Assembly (NCBI GenBank): GCA_020441385.1
Contig: JAGRMG010000111.1
Coordinates: forward strand, 1-50,472
Direction: 5' to 3'
From: Paracoccaceae bacterium
GTDB lineage: Bacteria; Pseudomonadota; Alphaproteobacteria; Rhodobacterales; Rhodobacteraceae
DNA: 50,472 bases
Every line of letters starts with the position of its first letter. Within the stretch, counting starts at the first letter, position 1. The position numbers were made by a program, and so were the translations under genes. The notes beneath the pieces were generated by a model. It had not been told where the DNA came from. It did no database searches and worked only from the letters and a program-made list of their open reading frames with translations. Shown piece after piece: positions 1 through 8,159 of the stretch.

Positions 1-411
1 GTCGATGGCGCGCAGCGTGTCGATCTTGACGGGCAATCCGGTGCCGGCGATCGGGTCGCCGTCGCCATAAAGCCGCCGGTTGGTGGGGGCCGGCGCATCG
101 GCCAGCGTGCCGCCGCCGTCGCCAACCGCCAGCCGCGCGGTTTCGGCGGCGCGTTTCAGCGAGGCGATCGAGACATCGGTGGAATGGGCATAGCCCGCGA
201 CCTCGCCCAGCACCGCGCGCAGGCCGAAGCCTTCGGATGCGTCGTAGGAGGCCGAGCGCAGGCGGCCGTCGTCGAACACCAGCGTCTCGGACTTGCGCCG
301 TTCCACGAACAGTTCGCCATCCTCGGCGCCGGCGGTGGCCGCCTTCAGGATACGATTCGCCTGCTCCAGCGGCAACGCGGTGTCGAAAGGGCGGAAAGGG
401 GCGGACGCCAT
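1..411 (-). CDS. tldD: TldD/PmbA-family metalloprotease, N-terminal part (runs off left edge)
   Basis: Reading leftward from an ATG at 411, 137 codons stay open to the window edge. The product begins MASAPFRPFDTALPLEQANR and continues with DGELFVERRKSETLVFDDGR and GFGLRAVLGEVAGYAHS, the N-terminal pattern of TldD. TldD and PmbA (TldE) together form a zinc protease that trims peptides and unfolded proteins in the cytoplasm; the catalytic HExxxH lies beyond the edge and cannot be checked. The gene is divergent from ctaC, an arrangement often seen in Rhodobacteraceae. The shared upstream region holds two FNR-type boxes, the nearer centred about 25 bases from this start. PmbA is the alternative, but the N-terminus fits TldD better. 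Confidence 0.85.
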   Translation of the reverse strand, partial: MASAPFRPFDTALPLEQANRILKAATAGAEDGELFVERRKSETLVFDDGRLRSASYDASEGFGLRAVLGEVAGYAHSTDVSIASLKRAAETARLAVGDGGGTLADAPAPTNRRLYGDGDPIAGTGLPVKIDTLRAID

Positions 412-429
412 GGGCCGAAACCTCGCTTT

Positions 430-443
430 TTGATCGAAGTCAA
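430..443. promoter_or_regulatory. FNR-type box 1 between tldD and ctaC
   Basis: The sequence is TTGAT-CGAA-GTCAA, which matches the FNR/Dnr/Nnr consensus TTGAT-N4-ATCAA (or TTGAC-N4-GTCAA) in both half sites. It is 24 bases, centre to centre, from a second box at 454-467. Its centre is about 25 bases from the tldD start, so binding here could block tldD. It could also act on ctaC, about 190 bases away. That it is functional is inference. Confidence 0.6.
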
Positions 444-453
444 ACGGCGCAAT

Positions 454-467
454 TTGATCTAAATCAA
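454..467. promoter_or_regulatory. FNR-type box 2 between tldD and ctaC (perfect palindrome)
   Basis: TTGATCTAAATCAA is an exact match to the FNR consensus TTGAT-N4-ATCAA. The centre is about 167 bases upstream of the ctaC start. A weak TTGCTT / TATGAT pair with 16-base spacing lies just downstream at 494-521 and could be the ctaC promoter; if so, the box sits upstream of its -35. Whether it activates or represses cannot be read from sequence. Confidence 0.7.
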
Positions 468-627
468 AAAAGCGTCCGTTTGACGCAAGCATTTTGCTTT
501 AACTGCGAGTCGGAATATGATTGTTAAGATGGCAATGACAACAGGGCCGGGGCCGAATTCCGCGACTTCGCAAGCGAATAGCGCGTTTCCGGCAAAGACC
601 GACGCGACCAACCGATCAGGATGGACC

Positions 628-1494
628 ATGAAGACCATATTGACGCTGACGGGCCTGCTTACGGCCGTTTCGACCATGCCGGCCCTCGCGCAGGACGGGC
701 TGGAGATCATCGGCAGGCCGGTACCCGGGGGCACCGGATTCCAGCCGGCCGCGACCTCTCTGGCGCGCGGGCTGCATTCGCTGGACCATCTCGTTCTGGT
801 GATCATCACGCTGATCTGCATTCTGGTCGTGGGGCTGATCACCGTCGTGATCCTGCGCTACAATCGCCGCACGAATCCCACCCCGGCGACCTTTACACAT
901 AACACCCCGGTCGAGATCGTCTGGACGCTTGGCCCGATCCTGATCCTGGTGCTGATCGGGTCGTTCTCGTTGCCCGAACTGTTCCGCCAGCAGGAAATTC
1001 CCGAGGGCGACATCACCATAAAGGTGACGGGAAACCAGTGGTTCTGGAGCTACGAATACGTCGACGAGGGCTTCGGGTTCGACAGCTTCCTGATCGGCAG
1101 CGGCAAGGTGCTGACGCCCGAGGTCGAACAGGAACTTGTCGATGCCGGCTATTCGCGCGACGAATTCCTGCTGGCCACCGATACCGCGGTCGTTGTCCCC
1201 GTGGGCAAGATCGTCGTGATGCAGGTCACCGGCTCGGACGTGATCCATTCCTGGACGGTTCCGGCCTTCGGCGTAAAGCAGGACGCGGTGCCCGGCCGCC
1301 TGGCGCAGCTCTGGTTCGAGGCCGAGCGGGAAGGCATCTATTTCGGCCAGTGTTCGGAGCTTTGCGGCAAGGATCACGCCTACATGCCGATCACCGTCAA
1401 GGTCGTCAGCCAGGAGGCATACGACGAATGGCTGGCCGGCGCGAAGGAAGAATATGCCGGCATTGCGCCGGATTACCGGGTGGCATCGAGGTAA
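628..1494 (+). CDS. ctaC: Cytochrome c oxidase subunit II (aa3 type)
   Basis: Subunit II carries the CuA centre that takes electrons from cytochrome c into the aa3 terminal oxidase. The ATG at 628 was chosen because it opens directly into a signal peptide ([22 protein letters not shown]); the frame is open from 517 but that extension is polar. Two membrane segments follow at about residues 55-78 and 90-115, then the periplasmic cupredoxin domain. The CuA ligands are visible: His207, then Cys242-x3-Cys246-x3-His250-x2-Met253. The insert after the [12 protein letters not shown] stretch is normal for alphaproteobacteria. The product is 288 residues. The next gene, ctaB, starts 49 bases on. Subunit I (ctaD) is not in the window. 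Confidence 0.97.
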   Translation: MKTILTLTGLLTAVSTMPALAQDGLEIIGRPVPGGTGFQPAATSLARGLHSLDHLVLVIITLICILVVGLITVVILRYNRRTNPTPATFTHNTPVEIVWTLGPILILVLIGSFSLPELFRQQEIPEGDITIKVTGNQWFWSYEYVDEGFGFDSFLIGSGKVLTPEVEQELVDAGYSRDEFLLATDTAVVVPVGKIVVMQVTGSDVIHSWTVPAFGVKQDAVPGRLAQLWFEAEREGIYFGQCSELCGKDHAYMPITVKVVSQEAYDEWLAGAKEEYAGIAPDYRVASR

Positions 1495-1542
1495 GGCGCG
1501 GCGCGCGTGGGTGCCACGCGCCCTCACGATACGGGAAGACGC

Positions 1543-2481
1543 ATGAGCGACGTCAGCATCACCAGCATTCGCGAGGATGACGCCGGTTTCGGCGACTACT
1601 TCGCCCTGCTCAAGCCGCGGGTGATGTCGCTTGTGGTGTTCACCGCGCTGGTCGGGCTGATGGCGGCGCCGGTGCCGGTGCATCCGCTGATCGGCTTTTG
1701 CGCGATCCTGTTCATCGCCATCGGCGGGGGCGCGTCGGGCGCGCTGAACATGTGGTGGGATGCCGATATCGACCGGATCATGACACGCACCCGCAAGCGC
1801 CCGATCCCCTCGGGCCGGGTGCAGCCGGGCGAGGCGCTGTCGCTTGGGCTGGGGCTGGCCGGCCTTTCGGTGGTGATGCTGGCGCTTGCGACCAACTGGT
1901 TCGCGGGCGCGTTCCTGGCCTTCACGATCTTCTTCTATGTCGTGATCTACTCGATGTGGCTGAAACGCTCGACCCCGCAGAACATCGTGATCGGCGGCGC
2001 CGCCGGGGCATTCCCGCCGGTGATCGGCTGGGTCGCGGCCACCGGCGGCATGGCGGTGGAACCGTGGCTGATGTTCGCGCTGATCTTCATGTGGACGCCG
2101 CCGCATTTCTGGGCGCTGGCCCTGTTCATGCGCTCCGACTACGACGATGCGGGCGTGCCGATGCTGACGGTGACGCATGGCCGCCGCGCCACGCGGGTGC
2201 ATATTCTGGTCTATACCGTGCTGCTGGCGGCGCTGGCCCTGGGCGCGGCGTTTTCGGGGATCGGCGGCCCGATCTACCTGTGCGTGTCGGCGGTGATGAA
2301 CCTGCTGTTCCTGCATGGCGCCTGGCGTATCTGGCAGCGCAGCGAACCGGGGGCAGAGGCTGACAATTTCCACTGCGAGAAACGGTTCTTCCGGCTGTCG
2401 CTGCTGTATCTCTTCCTGCATTTCGGCGCGATCCTCGCCGAGGCGCTGCTGCGGCCCTGGGGCCTGGGAGGCTGGGGATGA
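1543..2481 (+). CDS. ctaB: Protoheme IX farnesyltransferase (heme o synthase)
   Basis: This integral membrane prenyltransferase adds a farnesyl group to heme b, giving heme o, the precursor of heme a for the aa3 oxidase. The family motif N-x3-D-x3-D is seen in NMWWDADIDRIMTRTRKRPIPSG, and the second loop holds YSMWLKR and DYDDAGVPMLTV. About nine hydrophobic segments are present. The ATG at 1543 (MSDVSITSIRE) follows GGAAGA at a good distance; an upstream in-frame start at 1507 would add 12 residues and lacks a better ribosome site. The product is 312 residues, normal for CyoE/CtaB. Its TGA overlaps the ATG of the next small gene. Confidence 0.96.
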   Translation: MSDVSITSIREDDAGFGDYFALLKPRVMSLVVFTALVGLMAAPVPVHPLIGFCAILFIAIGGGASGALNMWWDADIDRIMTRTRKRPIPSGRVQPGEALSLGLGLAGLSVVMLALATNWFAGAFLAFTIFFYVVIYSMWLKRSTPQNIVIGGAAGAFPPVIGWVAATGGMAVEPWLMFALIFMWTPPHFWALALFMRSDYDDAGVPMLTVTHGRRATRVHILVYTVLLAALALGAAFSGIGGPIYLCVSAVMNLLFLHGAWRIWQRSEPGAEADNFHCEKRFFRLSLLYLFLHFGAILAEALLRPWGLGGWG

Positions 2482-2642
2482 GCCTGAAGGCGACCCATGA
2501 CCTGCACCGGCGCCGCTTTGGCCGCAACCTGGGCGTCGGGCTGGCGCTGGCCGCGTTCATCGTGCTGGTGTTCGGCCTGACCATCGTCAAGATGTCAAAC
2601 GCCGACCGGGTGATGCCGGCCGCAACAGAGGCGGCGGACTGA
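2478..2642 (+). CDS. Small single-span membrane protein of the oxidase operon
   Basis: A 54-codon frame begins at an ATG overlapping the ctaB stop (ATGA) and ends in a TGATG overlap with ctaG. The product begins MSLKATHDLHRRRFGRN, has one hydrophobic segment (about residues 19-38, LGVGLALAAFIVLVFGL), and ends in a short polar tail. Overlaps on both sides make it very likely translated. Similar short proteins between ctaB and ctaG in related bacteria are thought to help oxidase assembly, but that role is by position only; no catalytic or metal-binding motif is visible. Confidence 0.8.
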   Translation: MSLKATHDLHRRRFGRNLGVGLALAAFIVLVFGLTIVKMSNADRVMPAATEAAD

Positions 2643-3217
2643 TGGCGATGTCGGGAACCAACAGGACCGCCCTCAGGCTGGTCGGGGTCGTTGTCGTGAT
2701 GGGGGCGCTGGCCTGGGCCGCGATCCCGCTATATGACCTGTTCTGCCGCGTGACCGGCTTTGGCGGCACCCCCGGCATCGCCCAAGCCGGATCGGACCGG
2801 ATCCTGGACCAGACCGTGAAGATCCGCTTTGACGCGTCGCGCGAGCGCGGCATGCCCTGGGAATTCAGGCCGGTCGAGCGTCAGATGGAACTGCGCATCG
2901 GCGAAAGCGGGCTGGCCTTCTACGAGGCCCACAACCCGACCGACCGCGCCGTCGCGGGGCAGGCATCCTATAATGTCACCCCCTATGCGGCGGGCGGCTA
3001 TTTCCAGAAGATCGAATGCTTCTGCTTTACCGAGCAGGTGCTGGCCCCCGGTGAACGGGTGATGATGCCGGTCACCTTCTTCGTCGATCCCGGGATCGTC
3101 GACGACCCCGAGGCGAAATATGTGCATACGATCACGCTGTCATACACGTTTCACGAAATCGACCTGCCCGAAGGCTATGCCTCGCTGGACGGCGGGACGG
3201 ACAAGAACCTGAATTGA
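2642..3217 (+). CDS. ctaG: Cytochrome c oxidase assembly protein Cox11/CtaG
   Basis: CtaG/Cox11 is a membrane-anchored periplasmic copper chaperone that delivers CuB to subunit I. A single N-terminal membrane span (about residues 11-30) is followed by [13 protein letters not shown], a family hallmark, and the copper site CFCFTEQ around residues 128-134. The product is 191 residues, normal length. The ATG at 2642 overlaps the previous stop; a second in-frame ATG two codons later is equally possible. Chaperone and subunits II and III share this operon although subunit I lies elsewhere. Confidence 0.95.
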   Translation: MAMSGTNRTALRLVGVVVVMGALAWAAIPLYDLFCRVTGFGGTPGIAQAGSDRILDQTVKIRFDASRERGMPWEFRPVERQMELRIGESGLAFYEAHNPTDRAVAGQASYNVTPYAAGGYFQKIECFCFTEQVLAPGERVMMPVTFFVDPGIVDDPEAKYVHTITLSYTFHEIDLPEGYASLDGGTDKNLN

Positions 3218-3240
3218 GCCAGGAGGCGAGGGACACCGAC

Positions 3241-4053
3241 ATGGCACATGCCAAGAACCACGACTATCATATTCTGACACCCTCGATCTGGCCGTTCATC
3301 GGCGCGGTCGGCGGGTTCGTCATGCTGTTCGGCGCCGTGCTCTGGATGCACGGTGTCACCGCCTGGATGTTCTGGATCGGCGTGGTGGCGGTTCTCTACA
3401 CCATGTTCGCCTGGTGGAGCGACGTGGTGCGCGAGGCCAATACCGGCGATCACACGCCGGTCGTGCGCATCGGGCTGCGCTATGGGTTCATTCTCTTCAT
3501 CACCTCCGAGGTGATGTTCTTTGCCGCCTGGTTCTGGTCGATCTTCAAGCACACGCTTTATCCCATGGCCGAATATGCAGGCACCGAATATGTGCCGCCG
3601 GTGATCCACCCGGTCGATGCCTTCCATATTCCGCTGCTCAATACCGTGATCCTGCTGCTGTCGGGCTGTGCCGTGACCTGGGCGCATTACGGTCTGGTGC
3701 ATGCCAACGACCGCAAGGTGCTGGTCAACGGGCTGGCCATCGGCATCGTTCTGGGGATCGCGTTCACCGGCTTGCAGGCCTATGAATACGGCTTCCTGTT
3801 GAACAACGAGGGCTGGACCTTCGGCGGCGACCAGTTCTATTCCAACTTCTTCATGGCGACGGGGTTTCACGGCGCGCATGTGATCATCGGCACCATCTTC
3901 CTGATCGTCTGCCTGCTGCGCGCCATCAAGGGCGATTTCACCCCCGAACGCCATGTCGGCTTCGAGACGGCGGCCTGGTACTGGCACTTCGTCGATGTGG
4001 TTTGGCTGTTCCTGTTCTTTGCCGTCTATCTGTGGGCGTCCTCGGCGGTCTGA
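3241..4053 (+). CDS. ctaE: Cytochrome c oxidase subunit III
   Basis: Subunit III is a seven-span protein that stabilises the proton-pumping core of the aa3 oxidase. The start at 3241 ([15 protein letters not shown]) follows CAGGAGG at 3219-3225; an upstream frame from 3214 would be read through that site. Family features include [23 protein letters not shown] and a C-terminal [12 protein letters not shown] segment. The length is 270 residues, as expected. It is the last subunit gene before a hairpin at 4103-4130. Confidence 0.96.
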   Translation: MAHAKNHDYHILTPSIWPFIGAVGGFVMLFGAVLWMHGVTAWMFWIGVVAVLYTMFAWWSDVVREANTGDHTPVVRIGLRYGFILFITSEVMFFAAWFWSIFKHTLYPMAEYAGTEYVPPVIHPVDAFHIPLLNTVILLLSGCAVTWAHYGLVHANDRKVLVNGLAIGIVLGIAFTGLQAYEYGFLLNNEGWTFGGDQFYSNFFMATGFHGAHVIIGTIFLIVCLLRAIKGDFTPERHVGFETAAWYWHFVDVVWLFLFFAVYLWASSAV

Positions 4054-4102
4054 ACCCCGCCGCCGCGCCCCGCCGGGCCGTGGCCGGAACACATTCGAAA
4101 CA

Positions 4103-4130
4103 GGGCGCGCGGGATCAGGCCCGCGCGCCC
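4103..4130 (+). terminator. Strong GC hairpin after ctaE
   Basis: GGGCGCGCGGG and CCCGCGCGCCC form a perfect 11-base-pair stem around a 6-base loop, 49 bases after the ctaE stop and 27 before the SURF1 start. Only two T follow, so it may act as a weak terminator or an mRNA-stabilising element that lowers expression of the downstream genes relative to the oxidase subunits. Confidence 0.55.
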
Positions 4131-4157
4131 TTGCCATTGCCGAGGACTGTCGCCGCA

Positions 4158-4838
4158 ATGCGTTCCTTCCTGTTCCTGACCGTCTTCGGCGTGGCCGGCC
4201 TTGCCCTGCTGGCGGCGCTGGGTGTGTGGCAGGTGCAGCGCCTCTCCTGGAAGCAGGGCGTGCTGGCCGAGATCGACGCCCGCGTGAACGCCGAACCGGT
4301 GGCGCTGCCCGCGTCGCCCGACCCGCGGGCCGACCGTTTCCTGGCCGTGGCGGTGACGGGCACGATGCCGCCCGGTGAAATCCGTGTTCTGGTATCGAGG
4401 AAGATGATCGGCGCGGGATACCGCATCATCGCGCCGTTCGTTACCGATACCGGGCGGCGCATCCTGATCGACCGCGGTTTCGTTCCCGTCGCTCAGGGCG
4501 CCGCCGCCCGTGCCACGGGGCCGATGCGGATCGTCGGAAACCTGCACTGGCCCGACGAGATCGACGCCTTCACCCCCGCCCCCGACCGGGGTGCCAACAT
4601 CTGGTTTGCCCGCGACGTTGCGATGCTGGCCGGCGAACTGGGCACCGAACCGGTGCTGGTCGTCGCCAGGTCGCGGACCGATCCGGGTGTGACGCCATTG
4701 CGGGTGGACACCGCCGGCATTCCGAACGATCACCTTGCATATGCGGTCACATGGTTCGGCCTGGCGCTGGTCTGGGGCGCGATGACCGGCTATTTCCTGT
4801 GGCGCAGCCGCGCCCGCAACCGAAGTGATGCGAAATGA
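4158..4838 (+). CDS. surf1: SURF1-family oxidase assembly protein
   Basis: SURF1 proteins help insert heme a into cytochrome c oxidase. The product (226 residues from the ATG at 4158) has the family layout: an N-terminal membrane span (FLFLTVFGVAGLALLAALG) followed by GVWQVQRLSWKQ, a periplasmic domain with ILIDRGFVP near residues 103-111, and a second span near the C-terminus (HLAYAVTWFGLALVWGAM). The frame is open further upstream through the hairpin, but that stretch is not protein-like. The stop overlaps the thrC start (ATGA), so the two are translationally coupled. Confidence 0.93.
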   Translation: MRSFLFLTVFGVAGLALLAALGVWQVQRLSWKQGVLAEIDARVNAEPVALPASPDPRADRFLAVAVTGTMPPGEIRVLVSRKMIGAGYRIIAPFVTDTGRRILIDRGFVPVAQGAAARATGPMRIVGNLHWPDEIDAFTPAPDRGANIWFARDVAMLAGELGTEPVLVVARSRTDPGVTPLRVDTAGIPNDHLAYAVTWFGLALVWGAMTGYFLWRSRARNRSDAK

Positions 4839-6223
4839 AATACATCTCGACCCGGGGCACCGCGCCGGAACTGACATTCGAAGAGGCCATGCTGACCGGG
4901 CTGGCGCGCGACGGCGGCCTATATGTGCCCGCGACCATCCCGCAGATGCGTGCGCCGGAGATCGCCGCGCTGTCCGGGCTGAGCTATGAGGAAACCGCAT
5001 TCCGGGTGATGCGACCCTTTGTCGGCGATGCCTTCGGCGACGATGAATTCCGTGCCATCATCGAACGCGCCTATGCGGGTTTCGGCCATGCCGCGCGTGC
5101 GCCGCTCGTGCAGCTTGCGCCGAACCATTTCCTTCTGGAACTGTTCCACGGGCCGACCTTGGCGTTCAAGGATTTCGCGATGCAGATCATCGGCCAGATG
5201 TTCCAGGCAGCGCTGAAACGCCGGGGCCGGCGGGTCTGCATCGTCGGCGCCACCAGCGGCGACACCGGCTCGGCGGCGATCGAGGCGTTCCGTGGCCTGG
5301 ATGCGGTGGACGTGTTCATCCTGTTTCCCCATGGCCGGATCAGCGAGGTGCAGCGCCGTCAGATGACCACGCCCGCCGACGGCAACGTTCATGCCCTGGC
5401 GCTGGATGGCGATTTCGACGACTGCCAGGCGCGCGTCAAGGACATGTTCAACGATTTCGCCTTTCGCGATGCGGTGGGACTGGCCGGCGTCAACAGCATC
5501 AACTGGGCGCGGGTGCTGGCGCAGGTGGTCTACTACTTCTCCTCGGCCGTCTCTCTGGGCGCGCCGCACCGCGCCGTCAGCTTTGCCGTGCCGACCGGCA
5601 ATTTCGGCGACGTTTTCGCAGGCTATGTCGCGCGCCGGATGGGTCTGCCCGTCGAACGGCTGGTGGTTGCCACCAACCAGAACGACATCCTGCACCGATG
5701 CCTGAACGGACAGGGGTATTTCAAGGGCGACACGGTCGCCTCGATCAGCCCCTCGATGGATATCCAGGTCAGTTCGAATTTCGAACGCGCGTTGTTCTTC
5801 GCCTACGGCCAGGATGGCGCCGCGGTGGCGCGGTCGATGGAGGACCTGAAGCAGGGCGGGTTCGATGTGAGCCAGGGCGCCCTGCAGGCATTGCAGGAAC
5901 AGTTCGCCTCGGGCCGCGCGTCGGAGGATGAAACGCTGGCCACCATCGCGGCGACGCTGGAAACCAGCGGCCAGCTGGTCTGCCCGCACACGGCCGTTGC
6001 GCTCAAGGTGGCCGGGGAAATGCGCGAACGGGAAGTGCCGATGATCACGCTGGCCACGGCGCATCCGGCCAAGTTTCCCGATGCGGTGCGCAAGGCCAGC
6101 GGCGTGCATCCGCCCCTTCCCCCGCGCATGGCCAGCCTGTATGAGATGCCCGAACGGCTGACCCGGATCGCCAACGACCTGGGCGCCATCGAAGACCATA
6201 TCAGGGGACATATCGGCAATTGA
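4835..6223 (+). CDS. thrC: Threonine synthase
   Basis: This PLP enzyme converts O-phospho-L-homoserine to threonine in the cytoplasm. The N-terminus MKYISTRGTAPELTFEEAML and the segment GLARDGGLYVP are typical of the long bacterial/fungal ThrC type. The PLP lysine is Lys112 in LAFKDFAMQ, and GATSGDTGSAA supplies the phosphate-binding loop. The length of 462 residues is normal. It overlaps the SURF1 gene upstream and the M16 peptidase gene downstream, a conserved neighbourhood rather than a functional link. Confidence 0.97.
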   Translation: MKYISTRGTAPELTFEEAMLTGLARDGGLYVPATIPQMRAPEIAALSGLSYEETAFRVMRPFVGDAFGDDEFRAIIERAYAGFGHAARAPLVQLAPNHFLLELFHGPTLAFKDFAMQIIGQMFQAALKRRGRRVCIVGATSGDTGSAAIEAFRGLDAVDVFILFPHGRISEVQRRQMTTPADGNVHALALDGDFDDCQARVKDMFNDFAFRDAVGLAGVNSINWARVLAQVVYYFSSAVSLGAPHRAVSFAVPTGNFGDVFAGYVARRMGLPVERLVVATNQNDILHRCLNGQGYFKGDTVASISPSMDIQVSSNFERALFFAYGQDGAAVARSMEDLKQGGFDVSQGALQALQEQFASGRASEDETLATIAATLETSGQLVCPHTAVALKVAGEMREREVPMITLATAHPAKFPDAVRKASGVHPPLPPRMASLYEMPERLTRIANDLGAIEDHIRGHIGN

Positions 6224-7482
6224 CTGTGCAGCTTGACCAACTGGCTAACGGCTTTCGCATCGTGAGCGAACCCATGCCCGGCCTGCAATCGGCCTCCATC
6301 GGCATCTGGGTATCCGCTGGCGGCCGCCATGAACGGGTCGAGCAGAACGGTATCGCGCATTTCCTCGAGCATATGGCCTTCAAGGGGACGACGACGCGAA
6401 GCGCCCTGCAGATCGCCGAGGCCATCGAGGATGTCGGCGGCTATATCAACGCCTATACCTCGCGCGAGGTGACGGCCTATTATGCGCGGGTGCTCGAGGC
6501 GGACGTGCCGCTCGCGCTTGACGTGATCGCCGACATCCTGCTGAACCCGCTGTTCGATGCGACCGAGATCGAGGTCGAGCGCGGCGTGATCCTGCAAGAG
6601 ATCGGACAGGCCAACGACACCCCCGACGACGTGATTTTCGACTGGCTGCAAGAGGAAAGCTATCGCGACCAGCCGCTCGGCCGCACCATTCTTGGCCCCA
6701 GCGAACGGGTCAGCGCGTTTTCGCGCGACGATCTGGCCGGCTTTGTCGGCGAACATTACGGGCCGGGCCAGATGATCCTGGCGGCGGCCGGCGCGGTGGA
6801 TCACGATGCGCTGGTGCGCGCCGCGCAGACGCTTTTCGGCCATCTCGCGCCGGTTGCCGAACCGGTGACGGCGGCGGCCCGGTTCACTGGCGGCGAGTAC
6901 CGCAAGTCCAAGGCGCTGGAACAGGCGCATTTCGCGCTGGCGCTGGAGAGCCCCGGCTATCGCGACGACGCGATCTATACCGCCCAGATCTATGCCAGCG
7001 CGCTGGGGGGCGGCATGTCCAGCCGGCTGTTCCAGGAGGTGCGGGAAAGGCGCGGGCTGTGCTATACCATCTTCGCCCAGGCCGGTGCCTATGCCGATAC
7101 CGGCACGACGACGATCTACGCGGGCACCAGCGCCGCCCAGATCGCCGACCTCGCGGGCATCACCATCGACGAGATGAAGCGCACCGCCGAGAACATGACC
7201 GACGCCGAGATCGCCCGCGCCCGCGCGCAGATGAAGGCCGGGATGCTGATGGGGCTCGAGAGCCCCTCGACCCGGGCCGAACGGCTGGCCCGGCTGGTGC
7301 AGATCTGGGACCGGGTGCCATCGCTTGAGGAAACCGTCGAGCGGATAGACGCGGTAAGCAGCGCCGATCTGCGCCGCTTTGCCGAAACCATGGCGGCGAC
7401 CGCCCCGGCGGCGATGGCGCTTTACGGCCCGATCGACGCGGCGCCCAGCCTGGCCCGGTTGCAAGAGAGGCGCGCCGCCTGA
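6220..7482 (+). CDS. M16-family zinc peptidase (processing-peptidase-like)
   Basis: The product resembles the beta subunit of mitochondrial processing peptidase and bacterial PqqL/YmxG-type proteases. The inverted zinc motif HxxEH is in GIAHFLEHMAFKGT (about residues 46-50), with the downstream glutamate in the IEVERGVILQEI segment. The second half (GGGMSSRLFQEVRERRGLCY) holds the conserved R/Y pair of the family. The length of 420 residues fits a two-lobed subunit. The start is a TTG at 6220 overlapping the thrC stop; a GTG at 6226 is the alternative. The substrate is unknown. Confidence 0.92.
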   Translation: MTVQLDQLANGFRIVSEPMPGLQSASIGIWVSAGGRHERVEQNGIAHFLEHMAFKGTTTRSALQIAEAIEDVGGYINAYTSREVTAYYARVLEADVPLALDVIADILLNPLFDATEIEVERGVILQEIGQANDTPDDVIFDWLQEESYRDQPLGRTILGPSERVSAFSRDDLAGFVGEHYGPGQMILAAAGAVDHDALVRAAQTLFGHLAPVAEPVTAAARFTGGEYRKSKALEQAHFALALESPGYRDDAIYTAQIYASALGGGMSSRLFQEVRERRGLCYTIFAQAGAYADTGTTTIYAGTSAAQIADLAGITIDEMKRTAENMTDAEIARARAQMKAGMLMGLESPSTRAERLARLVQIWDRVPSLEETVERIDAVSSADLRRFAETMAATAPAAMALYGPIDAAPSLARLQERRAA

Positions 7483-7492
7483 TGCTGGCCTG

Positions 7493-8077
7493 ATGCTGCT
7501 GTTCCGCCGCAAGCTGAAGATCGAGACCGAGCGTTTGACGCTGCGCCCGCCGGTGCATGCCGATTGCCACGCCTGGATCGCGCTGCGCCGGGACAGCCGC
7601 GATTTCCTGACCCCCTGGGAACCGGCCTGGGCGCACGACCACCTGAGCCGCAAGGCGTTCACCAACCGCGTCTACTGGGCGCAACGATCGGTGGCGAACG
7701 GCTCGGCGGTTCCGCTGTTTCTGATCCGTCGCGCCGATCAGATGCTGCTGGGAGCGATCACGCTGGACAACATCCGCCGCGGCCCGTCGCAGGCCGGGAC
7801 GATCGGATACTGGACCGGCCAGAGCTTTGCGCGTCAGGGATACATGCGCGAGGCGGCGGCGGCGGTCGTGCATTACGCCTATACCCGGCTTGACCTGAGC
7901 CGCATCGAAGCCGCGTGCCTGCCGGAAAATGCGGCTTCGCGGGCCTTGCTGGAAAGCGCGGGGTTCAAATACGAAGGCGTGGCGCAATCCTACCTTCAGA
8001 TCGACGGCCGCTGGCGCACGCATGTGCTCTATGCCGCGCTGCGCAGCGACCGGCGCGGGCGCACCGAAACCGGATAG
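7493..8077 (+). CDS. GNAT N-acetyltransferase, RimJ/RimL type
   Basis: The product (194 residues) shows the GNAT fold: IETERLTLRPPVHADCHAWI at the N-terminus, the acetyl-CoA loop RQGYMREAAAAVVHYAY, and IEAACLPENAASRALLESAGF near the C-terminus, the hallmark of RimJ-like enzymes that acetylate protein N-termini or small amines. The ATG at 7493 overlaps a TGA in TGATG just after the peptidase gene, which supports operon membership. The in-frame extension upstream is arginine-rich shadow sequence. The specific acceptor cannot be told. Confidence 0.9.
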   Translation: MLLFRRKLKIETERLTLRPPVHADCHAWIALRRDSRDFLTPWEPAWAHDHLSRKAFTNRVYWAQRSVANGSAVPLFLIRRADQMLLGAITLDNIRRGPSQAGTIGYWTGQSFARQGYMREAAAAVVHYAYTRLDLSRIEAACLPENAASRALLESAGFKYEGVAQSYLQIDGRWRTHVLYAALRSDRRGRTETG

Positions 8078-8108
8078 GCCCGGCGCGCGACGGGGCGGGA
8101 AACGAAAG

Positions 8109-8132
8109 CGGCGGCAGATCGCTCTGCCGCCG
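8109..8132. terminator. Bidirectional hairpin between GNAT and the binding-protein gene
   Basis: CGGCGGCAGA and TCTGCCGCCG form a perfect 10-base-pair stem with a 4-base loop (TCGC). It lies in the 82-base gap between two convergent genes, where a terminator serving both strands is expected. A GTGTTT follows on the plus strand. Confidence 0.7.
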
Positions 8133-8159
8133 GGGTGTTTCAGGATGCCGTGTGGCGCG

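Noticed and set aside
494-521. TTGCTT / TATGAT as a firm ctaC promoter
   Set aside because: The -35 agrees at only three positions and the spacing is 16; too weak to annotate on its own, so it is mentioned only with the FNR box.
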